A stretch of DNA of 64,000 nt from Sclerodactyla briareus (taxonomy: Eukaryota; Echinodermata; Holothuroidea; Dendrochirotida; Sclerodactylidae), in contig JAODTK010004087.1 in NCBI GenBank assembly GCA_026419785.1, positions 1-64,000 on the forward strand, written 5' to 3'. Made by a program: the position numbers and the translations under genes. Each line of letters opens with the position of its first letter. Positions within the stretch are counted from its first letter, which is position 1. Below, in pieces: positions 1 to 11,545 of the stretch. The notes under the pieces were generated by a model. It worked only from the letters and a program-made list of their open reading frames with translations. It searched no databases and had not been told where the DNA came from.

Positions 1-531
1 TATCGTGCAATCGTGAGAGTTTATTTTGAGTCTGACTGTTTTTACGACGCAATGAGAGTCGAAAATTGTACTCTATTCTATTCCTTTCCCAACTTACACC
101 CAAAATTAAGAGAAACCAGAAATCTCTCTAGGACTACCATACCTTCAACTACATCTCTAAACAAACAGTAAGTGGCAGGGCACTTTCAATTAGAAATTCA
201 TCATATTGTCCCCACAACAACAGAACAATTAGTAACCATCTGATTGTTGGGTTACGCGGCCAGCTGCATGTTATCGCAATGAGAATAGAAGAGGCTTGAG
301 CTAAACATTGACCAATTCAGAATAGAGTATTGCAGTGGACATATCTGGTGATGTAGAAATAGTGTTTATATATGTACATTCCATCTTGAAGGAAATGTCA
401 TGGTAACATCAACTTAATACGCAGAAGAGACTGGTCACTGTTTGTATATTGCCACTTGAAACTTGAAATGTATCGTGATGCTATTTGTATAGGTCTCTCC
501 TAATTTCCCTTTTTTTTCTCCTTTATTTTAG
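1..531. other. Intron sequence upstream of first visible exon
   Basis: AT-rich non-coding sequence. No exon or repeat is recognised. It ends in a pyrimidine-rich tract and AG at 530-531, the acceptor of the exon that follows. Confidence 0.6.
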
Positions 532-660
532 AACACTGATCATCACCTGGAATCCAGGCTAGTCTTCAAATCCATGTTGCTGTTGAGCCTCTGGGATGTT
601 TTCTTTCTTCGAGTTCTTTCATCCCTGACACACTGGGAGGAGCTGATCAAGGAATGGTCG
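532..660 (+). CDS. RALGAPA: RALGAPA exon, helical region (…LSSLTHWEEL…)
   Basis: The exon is 129 bp, 43 codons, open throughout in phase 0, with acceptor TTTTAG and donor GTGAGT. Its translation ends in SSLTHWEELIKEWS, which matches the SSLTYWEEL segment of vertebrate RALGAPA1 in the helical region before the variable linker. It is one of the intact exons, with no frame break. The intron after it is short (577 bp). Confidence 0.9.
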
Positions 661-1237
661 GTGAGTGTCATATATGGAGTTGTATCTGTTTTCCTCTTCC
701 TACACCCAAACAACCCAAGTTAGTTTAATGAGTCAGATGGAGATGAGTGATTTATATTCTACCCTACCAGTGAGTTCATATTCCTAATGCGGCTGTATCG
801 AGGGTTTGTGTACAATGTGCCATACGATTAGAGTTCTAAGGTGCAAAAATTAATAGGCAATGATGGTACGCACCACAACTCTGTGAATTTATCATTCATC
901 TCTATCTAACTTTCCATTCCCATAATTTAGTGGTCAGTTTGGTTAATCGGATTACCGGCATCGAGCCTAATCCCAGAGGTTGTGCAACTTGTAGGTTCCA
1001 GTCCAGCTTGTATCTTGAACAAGATTCTTTATATATTCCGATTGCTTCTCTCCACCCAGGTGCTATTGGTTATCTGTGAGGTGCCACTTGTGTCAACGCA
1101 CCTTCGGCAGCATATACCTATGCTTGTGTAGGACGACAGTTGGTTCCAATGACCAGGGTAATATTTGTGCAGCACACTTGATGCAACCTGGTGAATTGCA
1201 CTATATATTTTTCTTCTCAAATTTATATTCATGACAG

Positions 1238-1349
1238 AAAACTCTGGACAACCCCTGACCAGTTTACTGGCCCGGCGAGTCTAACGGCCTGGACCCCTCT
1301 GGCCACCCTGCCTCTCTATTAAGCTTGTGAACAGAGGCAAGAGAGATAC
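1238..1349 (+). CDS. RALGAPA: RALGAPA exon (probable), start of the linker, frame broken
   Basis: After an acceptor ending in ACAG the frames together give TLDNPLTSLLARRV, then GLDPSG, then EQRQE. This follows the vertebrate order of a helix with VLARNL, a SLDLSD turn and an EQKQKK stretch directly after the WEEL exon. No single frame is open across it, and two to three one-base changes are needed. The 3' border near GATAC/GTGACC is uncertain. A chance match is possible but the order and spacing are right. Confidence 0.55.
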
Positions 1350-2344
1350 GTGACCAAAACTTGGCAACAGTGAATAAGCCAACCCTCGGCCTTTCTTCAA
1401 CCGCTGGAGCAGGAGTGCGCAAGCTCACCCCAACCATGTATGGGGGATATTGTTATATCTGCAGTCTATTGATTATTGTTGTCACATTGTGGAGCCTCAA
1501 AACCCACCTCCCCCACCTCCGTAAACTACCGATGAGGCACGTGTCTCGCACCCAATAACACCACTCTCAGTTACTCCTCTGTTAGAGACTTATAGGTAAT
1601 ACATCCATCTCCTTGGTACACACCCCAGGGTCGAGTCCATATTATCGGAACTTGAAGAGAGGTAGGAAATCTCCTGCAATTGTGTAATGGTACTCAACTC
1701 CGCATAAGCAATGTGGTAGAAAAAAAGTGTGGCAAGGTGCATAAATCTACTCAAATTGTATGATCCACCTCTGCCAATGCCTACTCAACCTGTCGCGGCA
1801 GATCTGGGTGGGGGGGGGGGGTTTCTACAAAGAGGCCATGTGACCCCATTCATCGACTGATCCTGAGCTATTATCTGTGTTCTTGGCTGCACATGAGCCA
1901 CGCCCCCGCCATACAAGTGGCGGTCAGCATCGTTCCTTGTTGGCCAACCCGCATCCTGATAGCATGCCATCGCATAAATATGCAGCAGCAAACGCCACTG
2001 GAAACACTAGCGTACAAGTTGACTGGAATGCTCACCAATGGCCTTCACCAATGCTGCGAACTGATTGTCTCCTCCACACATTTAGTCTATACATGTAGTT
2101 TGCCGTGGTGGGTTTTGGGATGAACCCTTAATGTTCATGTAACATTTCTTTCTCTCCTAACGCCCCCCTACCCAACCCCCCCCCACACCCCATATTACTC
2201 CATGTGGTGTAGTGAGGGTTGAATTAGGCCCATAGTCATTCCGTGCCTGTTAAAGAAGGTGACAGAATGATAAGGCATCTATATTACTGTTTCACATTTT
2301 CAAGGAGATACACACTATCGGATATAGACCCTAACTTAACTTAC
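1350..2344. other. Intron flank left of the DIRS insertion
   Basis: Non-coding. It holds a G homopolymer near 1809-1820 and C-rich runs at 2161-2190. No exon is supported: short open frames here have no similarity or splice context. Confidence 0.5.
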
Positions 2345-2349
2345 TTCAG

Positions 2350-2510
2350 GCACTTACCTTCTGGAGCTTACACAAATTGCATTTTCGGCCAACGCCGCTT
2401 CATCAATCAACCACCCTATACCACTAAAAAAGAGTAAGCACCGCCCCGGGTACCTGACGCATCCGTAAACTAAGCTGGGAGTCGGTCGCGGGGCCTGCAC
2501 TATCATTCGT
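2350..2510 (+). repeat. Left inverted terminal repeat of the DIRS element
   Basis: The stretch with TTTTCGGCCAA, ACCCTATACCACTAAAAAA, GAGTAAGCA, CTGGGAG and TGCACTATCATTC reappears in reverse complement at 9764-9925 with moderate divergence and small gaps. Its outer edge (CTTACTTCAGGCACTTACC) is complementary to the internal region at 9660-9690. Confidence 0.85.
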
Positions 2511-2663
2511 TTCCGGTGTGTTTGCACAGCAACACAACGGCTACTGTTATCATCGTTGAGTTTTACGCTTCCTCACGCCACTTTCGCACAATTCCAACCA
2601 CTATCAGGTGATAATTCTTTTTTGGGGTTGTGGGTGTATTTTCTGTATTAATTACATTCACTC

Positions 2664-5600
2664 TTGTCTGCCATATCTTGGCTCGTTAACTGTTCGATAG
2701 CGGGCCTGTGCGTTCTTGTGTGTGCCGGGTCTATTGTTTTGGGCCTCGTTCGGGCCGACCGTCTTCCGGGGGGCTGGGGTTTTCTTTCTCCCTCCCTCCC
2801 CAGCCCGGGCGTCTGTGCGTTATTCCTTCCCGCTATCCATGTTTCGGTTCGTTTGAGTGAGCCCTTCTGGGCTCCTGTCTGTCCGCCCCCTTGGGCTCCG
2901 GGAGTGGGTGTTTTCCCTCACTATTTCGTAGCGGGTTTTCCCCCTCCTTCGCCATCCGCTGGCTTTGCACTATGACTTTTACACACTGTGGCTATGGGGG
3001 TTTTTTTTTCCGTCCGTTGACTTTGGTGTTGTTTCTTCCCCCTTGTCGGTGTGGCTAGGCCCCTCAGGCTCTCATAGCGCTTGGCTCTCAGGCCGTTTGC
3101 CTATTTTGCATATCAATAGGCAACCCTCCGTCCTTTTTTAGTCATTCGCCTAAAGGATGCCCCTTTGGGGTGCCATATTTGTTGTTGGTCCTATAGTCTA
3201 TTTTTTTTTCTCATTTACGCATATGTTTGCTCGTCTGTTTGCCGGGCTATACTGGGGTAGGGGCAAAAATTTTCTTTCATGTCATACCTGTACATTTTTT
3301 GTTCCTCTTTCAGATGAAGCCTCTTTCGAGTGGTGAAGTCACCGCCAGTAGCTTTGGCGGCAATCTATTTTTCGCCGGCGGGGGGCTTTTTCCCCTCCCT
3401 GGTGGCCTTGGGGGCCGTAGACCCCAGGGGTTTTGTGTCTTTTTGGTTCCCCCTAAGGGCCCTCGACCGGTCATCTTTTCCCTCCCCACCCCCTCGGTAA
3501 GTGGGGGGGTTTGCCTTTACCGTTTCGTGCAGTTTTTCACGTTTTTGTTGTTGGCCCTATCTCGTAACGTAAGAATCCCTAGGGGTCCAAAGTTTGCAAC
3601 TTTGATGATTTTTAGAGTAGGGGCCGCAGGTGGTCATGTTGGCCCCCTTCGGGCGGCTCCCGGGCCCTTTGACCTATTTCAGTACACATTGTCTATGTAG
3701 AGTACTAGTTTGAGTACAATTACCTGATTTCACTAACTCTGTTTCGTTTGTTTTTTTACAGTTCTGTAGATGAAGAGCATTAACGTTACCATGTCCGCAG
3801 GCCCGCGCACTCCCGGCAAGGATCTGAGGTCCCTCCCGTTTTAACTTACTATAACTACATTGCTGGCGTCGGCGCCTTGCGTGCGCTCAAATCCTGCTTG
3901 GTGGGGATCCTCCGGGTCCCCCCGTTCGTCGCGCGTCGGGACCTTGAGTCCTGTCTGTTCCATTCCCCTCCACTCTGGCTCCCTTGTTGGTCCGCCAGTT
4001 GGGGGGAATAGAGGCCCCCTGCTGGGGCGATTCCTCTGGTGGTGACGGTCACTTCGTTGAAGGGCCACGGGCTTAAAACCACCTTCTCGTCACCACCGGG
4101 TCTTTCAGGGACCATTGGCGATCCTCTGGGCACCTTCAGTGTCTCATCCCCCACCCCCCTCCTTTCCCCCCTTCTCCCTCCACCTCAGGCGACCGGCGCT
4201 TCGGCCTGGGTTGGGTGGAATGAGTCCCCCCCGCGGTGACCGCTGTTTTGGAGGCGACTACCGTCGGCGCTGCCGTCACCCTTTCCATCGTCCATCGTCC
4301 TGGTCCCTAACCGGGTTAGGGCAGGGGCCTTCCGCGTGTCGGGTTCCGGTCTCAGCCCCCCCGCTCAGCCACCCCTACCAGGACCATTTGGCCCTGCCTG
4401 GGGGTGGCACGACCCCTGCGCCGGGGGCTCAGGGTCAGGGAACGTTCCCAGTGGGGGGGGGGGACGGGTTTCCTGGGAGCTCCACCGCCATATGTTTATG
4501 GCGTTCTCTCTCCCGAATCTGTTCGGAACGTCAGGCCCTGGTAACGTGTTTAGGGGACGGCCGTCACATGTGCTGTCGGTGAGGCGTCGTCACGTTAGTG
4601 TCCAACCCCCAGTTGGATCTCACGTCGGTTTTTCCCGAAGGGGCACCGTCAGGGGCCACACCGGGGGTTTTTAGGGGCGCTGCCCCTGGGGCTGCAGCCC
4701 AACAAACCTCGCAACGGGTTTCTTTTCCCGCCTGTGTCTCGTTCAGGGATGCCCCACCCCCCTCCTGGCGATCTGGGAACTTCGGTCAGAGAACTTCGGG
4801 ACGGGTAGGAGTTGTTGTCCCTCCGATCCCGCCCTAAGACTGCAAGGCCCGTCCGTGCGACGGGATACGGGTCCCCCCCTTCCCCCTGCAGTCGTCCTCG
4901 ATGAGGGAAAAGAGCAACCCCCCTCCTCGTTAGTCCCGTACGCCCTAAGAAGAACGCGATGCTTCAGGCGGGGAATTAGCTTCCACGTTGGAGGCTCTTC
5001 AGTCCTCTGACGACGGTGTTGCTCAAGGGCTGTCACGCCCGGCGTTAACGGGCCTCGCTCTCCTCCGCCCTGGACCGTGGTCGCGTGGTCCCCTCCCCCC
5101 TCCTCGACAACCCCGGACACTCCCCCCGCGACCGGGATGGTTTTCAGTGTCCTGTGTGTTTCCTCCCGTACGTCTCCGCCTGTTGTTCGTGCGACGGAGG
5201 CCGTCGAGAGAGACAGACGTCGATCTTTCCCCGCCGGTCCTCGAAACGGAGATCGACGTGCACGCAATCCCGACCTGTTGTCCTGAGAGGATCGGACGCC
5301 CGTCTTCGCCGGCTTATCTACTGCCCCCCTTCCGTTGAGGGGGGCCCGTCGGGCCAGGAAGTCCCTTCAGGTTGACGGCAGAGCCAACCATTAACGGGCC
5401 TTGTGAAGGCAGAGACTCGCTGCGGCGTGACGTAACTGGCTCGGGCTTTTTTTTCTCCTGGACTTGTCAAAGACCCAGAAGGCCGCGACGGAGGATCCTA
5501 CAGGCTGGGCGCGTTTGGACGCAATCACCCGTGGTCCGCCTCCGCCCGCTCCTACTTCCCTATTGCCGCGGGGGCCTTGTCCAATTTTCCAGGCTAGGGC

Positions 5601-5917
5601 CCGGGCGTCCCCGTCGAGCGTCCCAAAGCGGAGACAGCCTCATTCGAGTACCCCAGCATAGCCAGTACGATGCCATTCTCTCTCATTCTCTCCGTTCCCC
5701 TCCCTGCCGCCAGTGGAAGTTGACATGCTGGTCCTGTCGGGGAGGACATCGTTCTCCCGGCCCAGGAGGGGGGAAGGCCTTCCTACCGTCTGACGGACGA
5801 CCCACCAGGCGGACCGATACGCCGATCTCCCGGTTTTTGACCGTGCAGCGAGAATCGGTATGGATCAAAGGTCTCGGCTCTCCAGCTTTTCTGCTGAGGG
5901 GGGGTTCGCCCAGGTGA
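2664..5917 (+). pseudogene. DIRS gag-like region, unrecognised and broken
   Basis: GC-rich DNA occupies the gag position of the element, upstream of RT. Several overlapping partial frames exist on the plus strand, but none is long enough for an intact product. Proline, glycine, serine and arginine dominate, as random GC-rich sequence would also give. No zinc knuckle (CCHC) was found. A plausible start region lies near 3769-3830, after a pyrimidine-rich TTTTTTTACAG. Assignment rests on position only. Confidence 0.4.
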
Positions 5918-6439
5918 CGCCGCGGCAGACCCCGTCCTTGCGGAGGTTATGGCGAAGTCCAGTCGGCGGTTACTAGACTGGCCTGCGATCAGTTTGCCCG
6001 CTTTGCCGTTGGGCAACGTCTTTGCGGGGAAGAATGTGTCCTACCGGCCTTGAACCTCTCTAACCTCTCTCCGTTCGCCGCGGCGAACCCAGAGCGCCCC
6101 CCATATTGGTCCCCACCTCCTCGTAGGCTGTTTTCTTTCCCCGGTGCCTGGACAGGACGCTTCCCGGGTGGAAACGTACTGGAGGACGGCGGACGGTCTC
6201 CCGTAGAGGACAGTCTTCTGTTCAGAGCCGCGTGCTCTGGGGAGCCCTCAGTCGTCTCGGCCCTCCGAAGTCGGATGGTCCCCACCCCGTAAGCAAAAGG
6301 GGAACCCGGCCAAGCGTCCCGGCCAGCCCAGGGGGCGTCATTCTCCCGCCGTGGCAGACGGAGGCGAGCCTCCAGCCAGCCCGGTGGTAAGTGACTACCA
6401 AGGGGCCCCCTTGCTCCCCGGAACCCCCCACGGACCTCA

Positions 6440-7500
6440 CCTGTGGGGGGTCGTCTCCGGGACTTTGCGGGGGCGTGGTCCACTGTCACCTCGGAAACGG
6501 TTAATCCTGGCCACGCTCTCCCAGGGTATCGTCTGATTTTAGGGCGCCTCCCCCGAGCTCCGGGCGTTTTCCGGCTACGCCTGTCCGCGGGAACGCTTCC
6601 CAGGTGTCGGCGTTGGAGAGGGAATCGAAACAGCTTTTGGCAAGGGGGCCATACTGCCCCTCCTCCCAACCGAGAGGTGTGTCCAACGGTTTGTTGGGCG
6701 TCCTTCTTTCCTGACGCCCAACGTGGGAGCGGTTCGTGTCGGCCGATATTGAATCTGCGTCCTCTCACCGTTTTCGGTTTCTCCTCCCACCCCTTCCAGC
6801 ATGGAAACCCCAGCGGTGAGTTCCAAACACTTGCGGCGGGGTCTCTTTGCGACGATCTGGTGGACCTAGCGGATGCATACTTGCTTATCCACGTCAGGCG
6901 GGCGGAGTTCCGGTGGTCTTCCTATGGCTGTCCGCTGGCCAGCGCTGTCCTCCTACCGCTTACCAGTCTCCGTTTGGGTTGTCCGACGGCGCCCTGTGTG
7001 TTTACACGGTCTCGAGGGGCATGGTGGCCCATCTGCGTCGTCAGGGGTCCAGATCTTCACTTCATCTGGACGACTGGCCTTATCGGGGGGGACTCAGCGG
7101 CGGAGGTTCGAGGAGCACCCGCCCAAACGGTCTGGTGACTTGTGGCCGGCGGAGCCGGGGATGGGCTCGTCACTCCGCCAAGTCCGACCGTGCGACCGTC
7201 CCCCACAGATCGTTTATTATCTCGGGGGTGCGCAGATCGATCGCGGACGGGGTGGCACCCCCCACCCTGGGGTACTGGAGGCCCATGCAAGCCGGGGGTC
7301 GGCTGCTTCAGGGCAGAACTCTGGCCTGCGGGGGCGTGGCTGGTTCTCCTCGGCTTCTTGGCGAACTCAGTGGCCCTGGTCCCCTTTTGCCGAGCTGTAC
7401 ATGCTCCCCCTCCAGAATCCACCTCTTGGCGTGTTTCGCCCCGTCGTCCTCGGATCTGTCGACGCCAGTGCCGTGGCCGCCAACAACCTGGACCCGATAA
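6440..7500 (+). pseudogene. DIRS reverse transcriptase domain, frameshifted
   Basis: The RT motifs appear in order but in different frames: RPILNLRPLTVF (from about 6739), DLVDLADAYLLIHV (about 6858-6900), SPFGLSDGALCVYT (about 6964-7005), VAHLRRQG, and the catalytic block LHLDDW (about 7056-7073). DIRS RTs usually read YLDDW, so the tyrosine is histidine here. The two aspartates are kept. At least one shift separates the N-terminal half (frame of 6443) from the catalytic half (frame of 6847). Confidence 0.8.
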
Positions 7501-7598
7501 ATCCGGTTGGTGGCTGAATAGGGACAAGGTCATGCCATGGGGTACGGTTCCCGCCTTCCCTCCAACTATTTTTTGCCTCACGTCGGAAGCCTCGCTAG

Positions 7599-7960
7599 TT
7601 GGGTGGCTCACGTGTGGGATTCCGGGGGTTACGGGGAACCCACATAATTGTGTTCGAGTTTTGCTGGCGTTGTTCCGCGCTTGAATATTGTGTGCAACCG
7701 AGAGGGGCGGGCCGTCTCGTACTGTTCCGTTGCGACCGTACCGCGGCGGTATCGTACCTAACCCAGCAGGGCGGGACGCATTCGCGGATCTATGGTCATT
7801 ACCTAGGATCTTTCTCTGTGGTGGTGCCGCACGGCACGGGGTGCTTTTCCGCGGTTCCCCTTCCGGGTTCAGAGAAGTCCATCGCGGACATGCTCTCGCG
7901 CATCACTAATGCTCCGACAGAGTGGTCTCTTTCACTTCGGAGTTGTGCAAGCGTTGTTCG
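7599..7960 (+). pseudogene. DIRS RNase H domain
   Basis: One open frame gives LFRCDRTAAVSYLTQQGGTHS, then EKSIADMLSR and EWSLS. These are the RNase H core of DIRS/Ngaro-type polymerases: DN-TAxxYxxxQGG-S, a later AD-LSR, and a closing EWSL. The usual aspartate-asparagine pair reads DR. It follows the RT in a third frame, so a shift lies between them. Confidence 0.8.
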
Positions 7961-8390
7961 AGGCGTTCAACATTCATCAAAATTTCATCGTCCGTAGGTG
8001 GACTGTTCGCATCGCCTCTTCTCAACGCAAAGCTGCCACTCTTCTGCACACGAGTCCTGTCGAGGGGCGCCTGGTGGTCGATGCTCTTGCTCTGGTTTGG
8101 GCCTTTCTCGTGCGTACGCCTTCCACCGTTCGGACTAGTCGAAAGGTTGGCAGGGCGCCCTGTTGGGGATCCCCCTGCTAGCGCCGTTTTGGCCGACCGA
8201 GCGTGGTTCCGGCCACTTCTGGCGTTGCTGGCGGGGGCTCCTCTAATTCTCCCCCGCTTCTCGGACATCCTGGTGCTTCGGGGTCTGGGAACGCGCCGTC
8301 CGCATCGGAGGCCTCTGGGCCTGGTTGCTGTGGCGTGTGTCCCGGGATTCCCTCCGCGCGTCGGGCCTTTCGGAGAATGCTGCCGCGATG
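7960..8390 (+). pseudogene. DIRS post-RNase H linker
   Basis: Split over frames, this stretch shows LNAKLPLFCTRV, VDALALVWAF, LAPFWPTERGSG-like and LWAWLLWRVS segments. These follow the conserved tail found after RNase H in DIRS polyproteins (DLFAT-N-KLP-F, AW-DAL, LIAP-WP-QPW, LVAWLLSG). It joins the polymerase to the recombinase frame that follows. Confidence 0.6.
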
Positions 8391-9395
8391 GCGTGCCCGG
8401 GGTCGAGAGGTTTCCCCCCCTTCGCCTGTGTGATTCGCGACCGGAATGTGTACCGAGGGTGGTGTGCTGATCCCCAGGTTTCCTTCGCTCCCGGCCGCGT
8501 CCAATGTCGGGGAGGTGGCCGACTTCCTCCTCTACTTGTTCCGTTTAGGGCGGCAAGTGACACGATCCGGGTTTACCGCTCCGCTTTGCGGGCTTATACA
8601 TAGGCGGTTTCGGGAATGGGTCAACGAGTCTTCTGCAAGCCAACTGACCTTCTCCTTCGTAGCATGTTCTTGGATCGTCCATGGGTTCGCACTCTATGTT
8701 CGCCCTGGGGAATGGGGACGTCCTGCGGAGACTATGCAGAGGCCTCCCATTGATCTGCTAGCGGACTGCTCTTTGCCGCAGCTGTTGGTTGAGACAGCGT
8801 TCCTTCTTGCTGCGGCATCGGCTCGGCGCCGTGGTGCCGTGCTTGCTCCGTCATCCTCCGCGGCCATATGGCTTTTCGAGCCTACGGGGTCCGCCGGTTC
8901 CGGACCGCGTCGTTTCTCACAAGACGCAGTCGTCATCTTCTCACCGGCTCCGATTTTCACGCTGCTTTTGGGGAGTGGAGAGGGACGAGTGTGGTGTCCG
9001 GTTCGGGCCCTTCGGGTCACCTGGATCGACCCGTCCCCTCCGTGGTCGTGGACGTCGCTGTTTGTTTTAACGCAGCGACCTCATACAGTGCCTCCAGGAT
9101 ACGATCTCCTGCGCGGATCGTCAGCGTGTTCCGCCGGGCGTTGGGCCGTCTGACCGCGAGCTCTCGTGTGCTGGGGGGGGGTTGCCTCCCGCCGCGCCTC
9201 TATAAGGTGTGCCCGTTGGAGGAGTTTCTACGGGCGGCGAGATGGAATTCTCAAATACCTTTATCCGCTCCTACCTTCGGGACCCCCTGCAGAGTGAATC
9301 CCCAGGCCACCGCTTTTCCCTCCTCCCTCGCGGGGGTCGCGGTTCGGGTTCCCGCGTCTGGTGGCCCTCGCGCCGGGGGGTCCTGACCTCTCGGT
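8390..9395 (+). pseudogene. DIRS tyrosine recombinase, frameshifted
   Basis: Begins with a VYRGWC/NVGEVADFLLYLFRLGR segment (8446-8560), typical of the DNA-binding N-domain. Next comes TAFLLAAASARRRGAVLAP (about 8796-8850), carrying the first catalytic arginine. Near the end PLEEFLRAARWNS (about 9211-9250) and, one frame over, NTFIRSYLRD (about 9254-9283) form the C-terminal tryptophan/tyrosine block. The HxxR motif expected shortly before it is not readable, so it is damaged or obscured by frame breaks. In this class the enzyme inserts circular cDNA. Confidence 0.72.
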
Positions 9396-9659
9396 AAGCG
9401 TCTGCTTTGATGCCCTCTCCCCCCCTTCCCCACCCTCGCCGAGCCCCTCGCTCGTAGATCGTGTTGTGTAGGGCTGCGGCTGGCTCGGGGACATCCTGCC
9501 TGTTGACGGGAGGGTGCCCCGCTCGTATGTCTGTAGTCTGGTTTGGCTGCGGAGGGGTACTCCGACATCTTTCTTATGGTGAGTCTTATTCTAGTTGGAT
9601 TAATTCGCTCCCTGGCTCCCACCCCCTCCTTGCGGTGGGAGGCTTGCATTGTAGTAATT
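9396..9659. other. DIRS 3' region between recombinase and internal complementary region
   Basis: GC-rich, C-homopolymer containing sequence inside the element. No further domain is recognised. Confidence 0.4.
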
Positions 9660-9740
9660 CCAGAAGGAAGTGCCCTGAAGTAAGTTAACCCCCCTTCGTT
9701 AAGGGGGGCTACTTACGAGGGGCAACTACCTTCTGGACCG
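9660..9740 (+). repeat. DIRS internal complementary region
   Basis: The first part (CCAGAAGGAAGTGCC and CTGAAGTAAGTTAA, about 9660-9688) is the reverse complement of the left outer edge at 2336-2372. The second part (TTCGTTAAGGGGGGCTACTTAC…) is the reverse complement of the right outer edge at 9920-9976. The region overlaps both edges through the shared CTGAAGTAAGTTAA. It serves as the template that bridges the two ends during cDNA circularisation in this class. Confidence 0.82.
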
Positions 9741-9763
9741 CCGCCCGTCCTCGCCCACTATCC

Positions 9764-9925
9764 GGGGACTCGGTGCTTTTGGAATGATAGTGCAGCCCGT
9801 ACCGCTCCCAGCTAGTTCCGGCTGCGTTCGGTACGGGGCTTGCTTAACTCTTTTTTTTAGTGGTATAGGGTGTGTTTAAGCGGCCGTTTGGCCGAAATAT
9901 GCATTTGTATTAAGTCCCACAGGGT
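9764..9925 (-). repeat. Right inverted terminal repeat of the DIRS element
   Basis: Reverse complement of the left repeat: GGAATGATAGTGCA, CTCCCAGCTAG, GTGGTATAGGGTGTG and TTTGGCCGAAATATGCAT. Divergence between the two repeats exceeds what a fresh insertion would show, unless base-call errors inflate it. Confidence 0.85.
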
Positions 9926-9976
9926 AAGTTGCCCCCGTAAGAGGCCCCCCTTAACGAAGGGGTTAACTTACTTCAG

Positions 9977-11487
9977 ATCGGAAGAGTGTCACTGCCCGGT
10001 TGCCAAACAAATTATTGAGACATTATATTTGCGAGACCAGCACATTGCATTCATGAAATGAATTGGGCAATGTACCAAAACTGATTCACATCATCACAAC
10101 ATTGAATAACACGACATTGAATTACTCACTGCTCATTTTTGGTGGTCCTATTACCTAAGATATCAAAACTAAGTGAAAGCTTTGCTTTTACAGCTTTGTC
10201 AGTCAGATTTTCAGTGTGCTTTCATGAGACGAAAGTAGCCTTTGTGAGTCGGTAAATAAAAAAAAACACACAACCACAGGTGCACTTTTATAGGCTAGCA
10301 AACTGTCTGTTGGAATAAATACCATACTTAATTTATCTCTCCCATCCACTCACCACTACCATATTCATTGCTAGATTCTTTTACGGTCGGCATGACAACA
10401 CTATACTCAATCAGGTGGCTTATATAGTCATGGCCTACCCTGAGCTGAGCTGTACCCTCAGACCCCCCCTCACGTACATGTATATACTAATAATCATAGC
10501 TGGTGATTCCTATCTCTACCTCACTCACGCTTACCCTACTATAACACACCGTGTGGTGATAGTCGGAAGTTTGACACGGGCCCATTGAAGCATAGCCTCG
10601 ATGGCAATGTCCTCTAACTTTCCACCCAGAGAGTACTAGAGAACCATCTGCCCCCCTAAAGAAAACATGGTAGGTCTCCATCCTTACTTTGATAACCACT
10701 AATTTTGCTCTGTTAATTTAACAAAATGAATAATCGTCACCAGTTGGAATCAATTGCTCATTAGCCATACCTTATATTCAACAATTGCATTGTAGCGATC
10801 TTCCGTAGCCGGTATCACCATCTCCAACCATAGCTGGGAAACTGGAAGAATAGAACTCTCTGTGATAAGTTTATTCAGGCTGGTACTAGTGGCTCATATC
10901 TATCTCATACCCTTACCCTGTTCCGTAGGCAACCAGTTGGGCACCTGTCTCAATTTCCACGTAGTACCCGCTGTCTCAGCAAACCAATGAGAACACAATG
11001 GAGATTATTTCAATAGCAGATGTCCTGTACCGGCATTGGACATGTTCATTTTTATTCCATGATTATCCCTGGTTGGTATTTTACAGAGTGTAACTTTTCA
11101 ACATTGATATCCTAGATCACTTCAGGTCAACTTAAGTCTTCTATTTTGAACGCGGGTACTCACCACCAGAACGAAACACCCCTGACTTACTTGACAGTAG
11201 AATTAGGTTAGATACAGGACTGAGATAATATCTAGTGCATGGGGTAAAGTTGAAATGTATAAAATCATTTGGTGAGAGGGAAAATTATTACATACAAATT
11301 TCAGTTATTCTTTTCTTTTATATATTGACACATCCCGAATTTTTATCCCCTCATGCTCCTCTAATGTTTCACTTTCATTTGTATTCGCTCCACCTACTCA
11401 CCATCACTCCCATGTTCCATCAGAGGATTATTATCAGAGGTTGAGGGGCGAGGTTACCGCCACCGACTCTCACCCGCGTCCATTCAG
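9977..11487. other. Intron flank right of the DIRS insertion
   Basis: The sequence returns abruptly to AT-rich composition at about 9977. No gene or recognised repeat was found apart from a short A run at 10258-10265. Confidence 0.5.
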
Positions 11488-11545
11488 GAGACGACGGTAG
11501 CACGACCTTGAAGCTGAAAGACCGGGCTACGTGGACAGAATGGGA
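11488..11545 (+). CDS. RALGAPA: Candidate RALGAPA linker exon
   Basis: Acceptor CATTCAG and a strong donor GTAAGT bound a 58-bp piece. One frame is fully open, GDDGSTTLKLKDRATWTEW, and ends with two spare bases. The next candidate exon (13640) starts with the one base needed to complete the codon, so phases agree. No direct family motif is visible because this linker varies between species. Confidence 0.42.

Larger units (their letters stand above)
2345..9976 (+). mobile_element. DIRS-type tyrosine-recombinase retrotransposon, full length but degenerate
   Basis: A sharply GC-rich island in AT-rich intron DNA. It has inverted terminal repeats (about 2350-2510 and 9764-9925) and an internal complementary region just before the right repeat (9660-9740), which matches the outer edges of both ends in inverse orientation. 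This is the hallmark of DIRS elements, which replicate through a circular intermediate and integrate by a tyrosine recombinase without target duplication. The internal order is a gag-like region, RT, RNase H, a conserved post-RNase H segment and tyrosine recombinase. All are split between frames. No adenine methyltransferase domain was seen between RNase H and recombinase. The element has the same orientation as the host gene, inside an intron. Confidence 0.88.

Noticed and set aside
2664-3700. Hydrophobic plus-strand frames near the left end of the DIRS element
   Set aside because: T- and C-run codons produce the hydrophobic residues; no gag feature or conserved start.
4743-8563. Long minus-strand open frames inside the DIRS element
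   Set aside because: They are opposite to recognised RT, RNase H and recombinase motifs; GC-rich DNA gives long antisense frames by chance.
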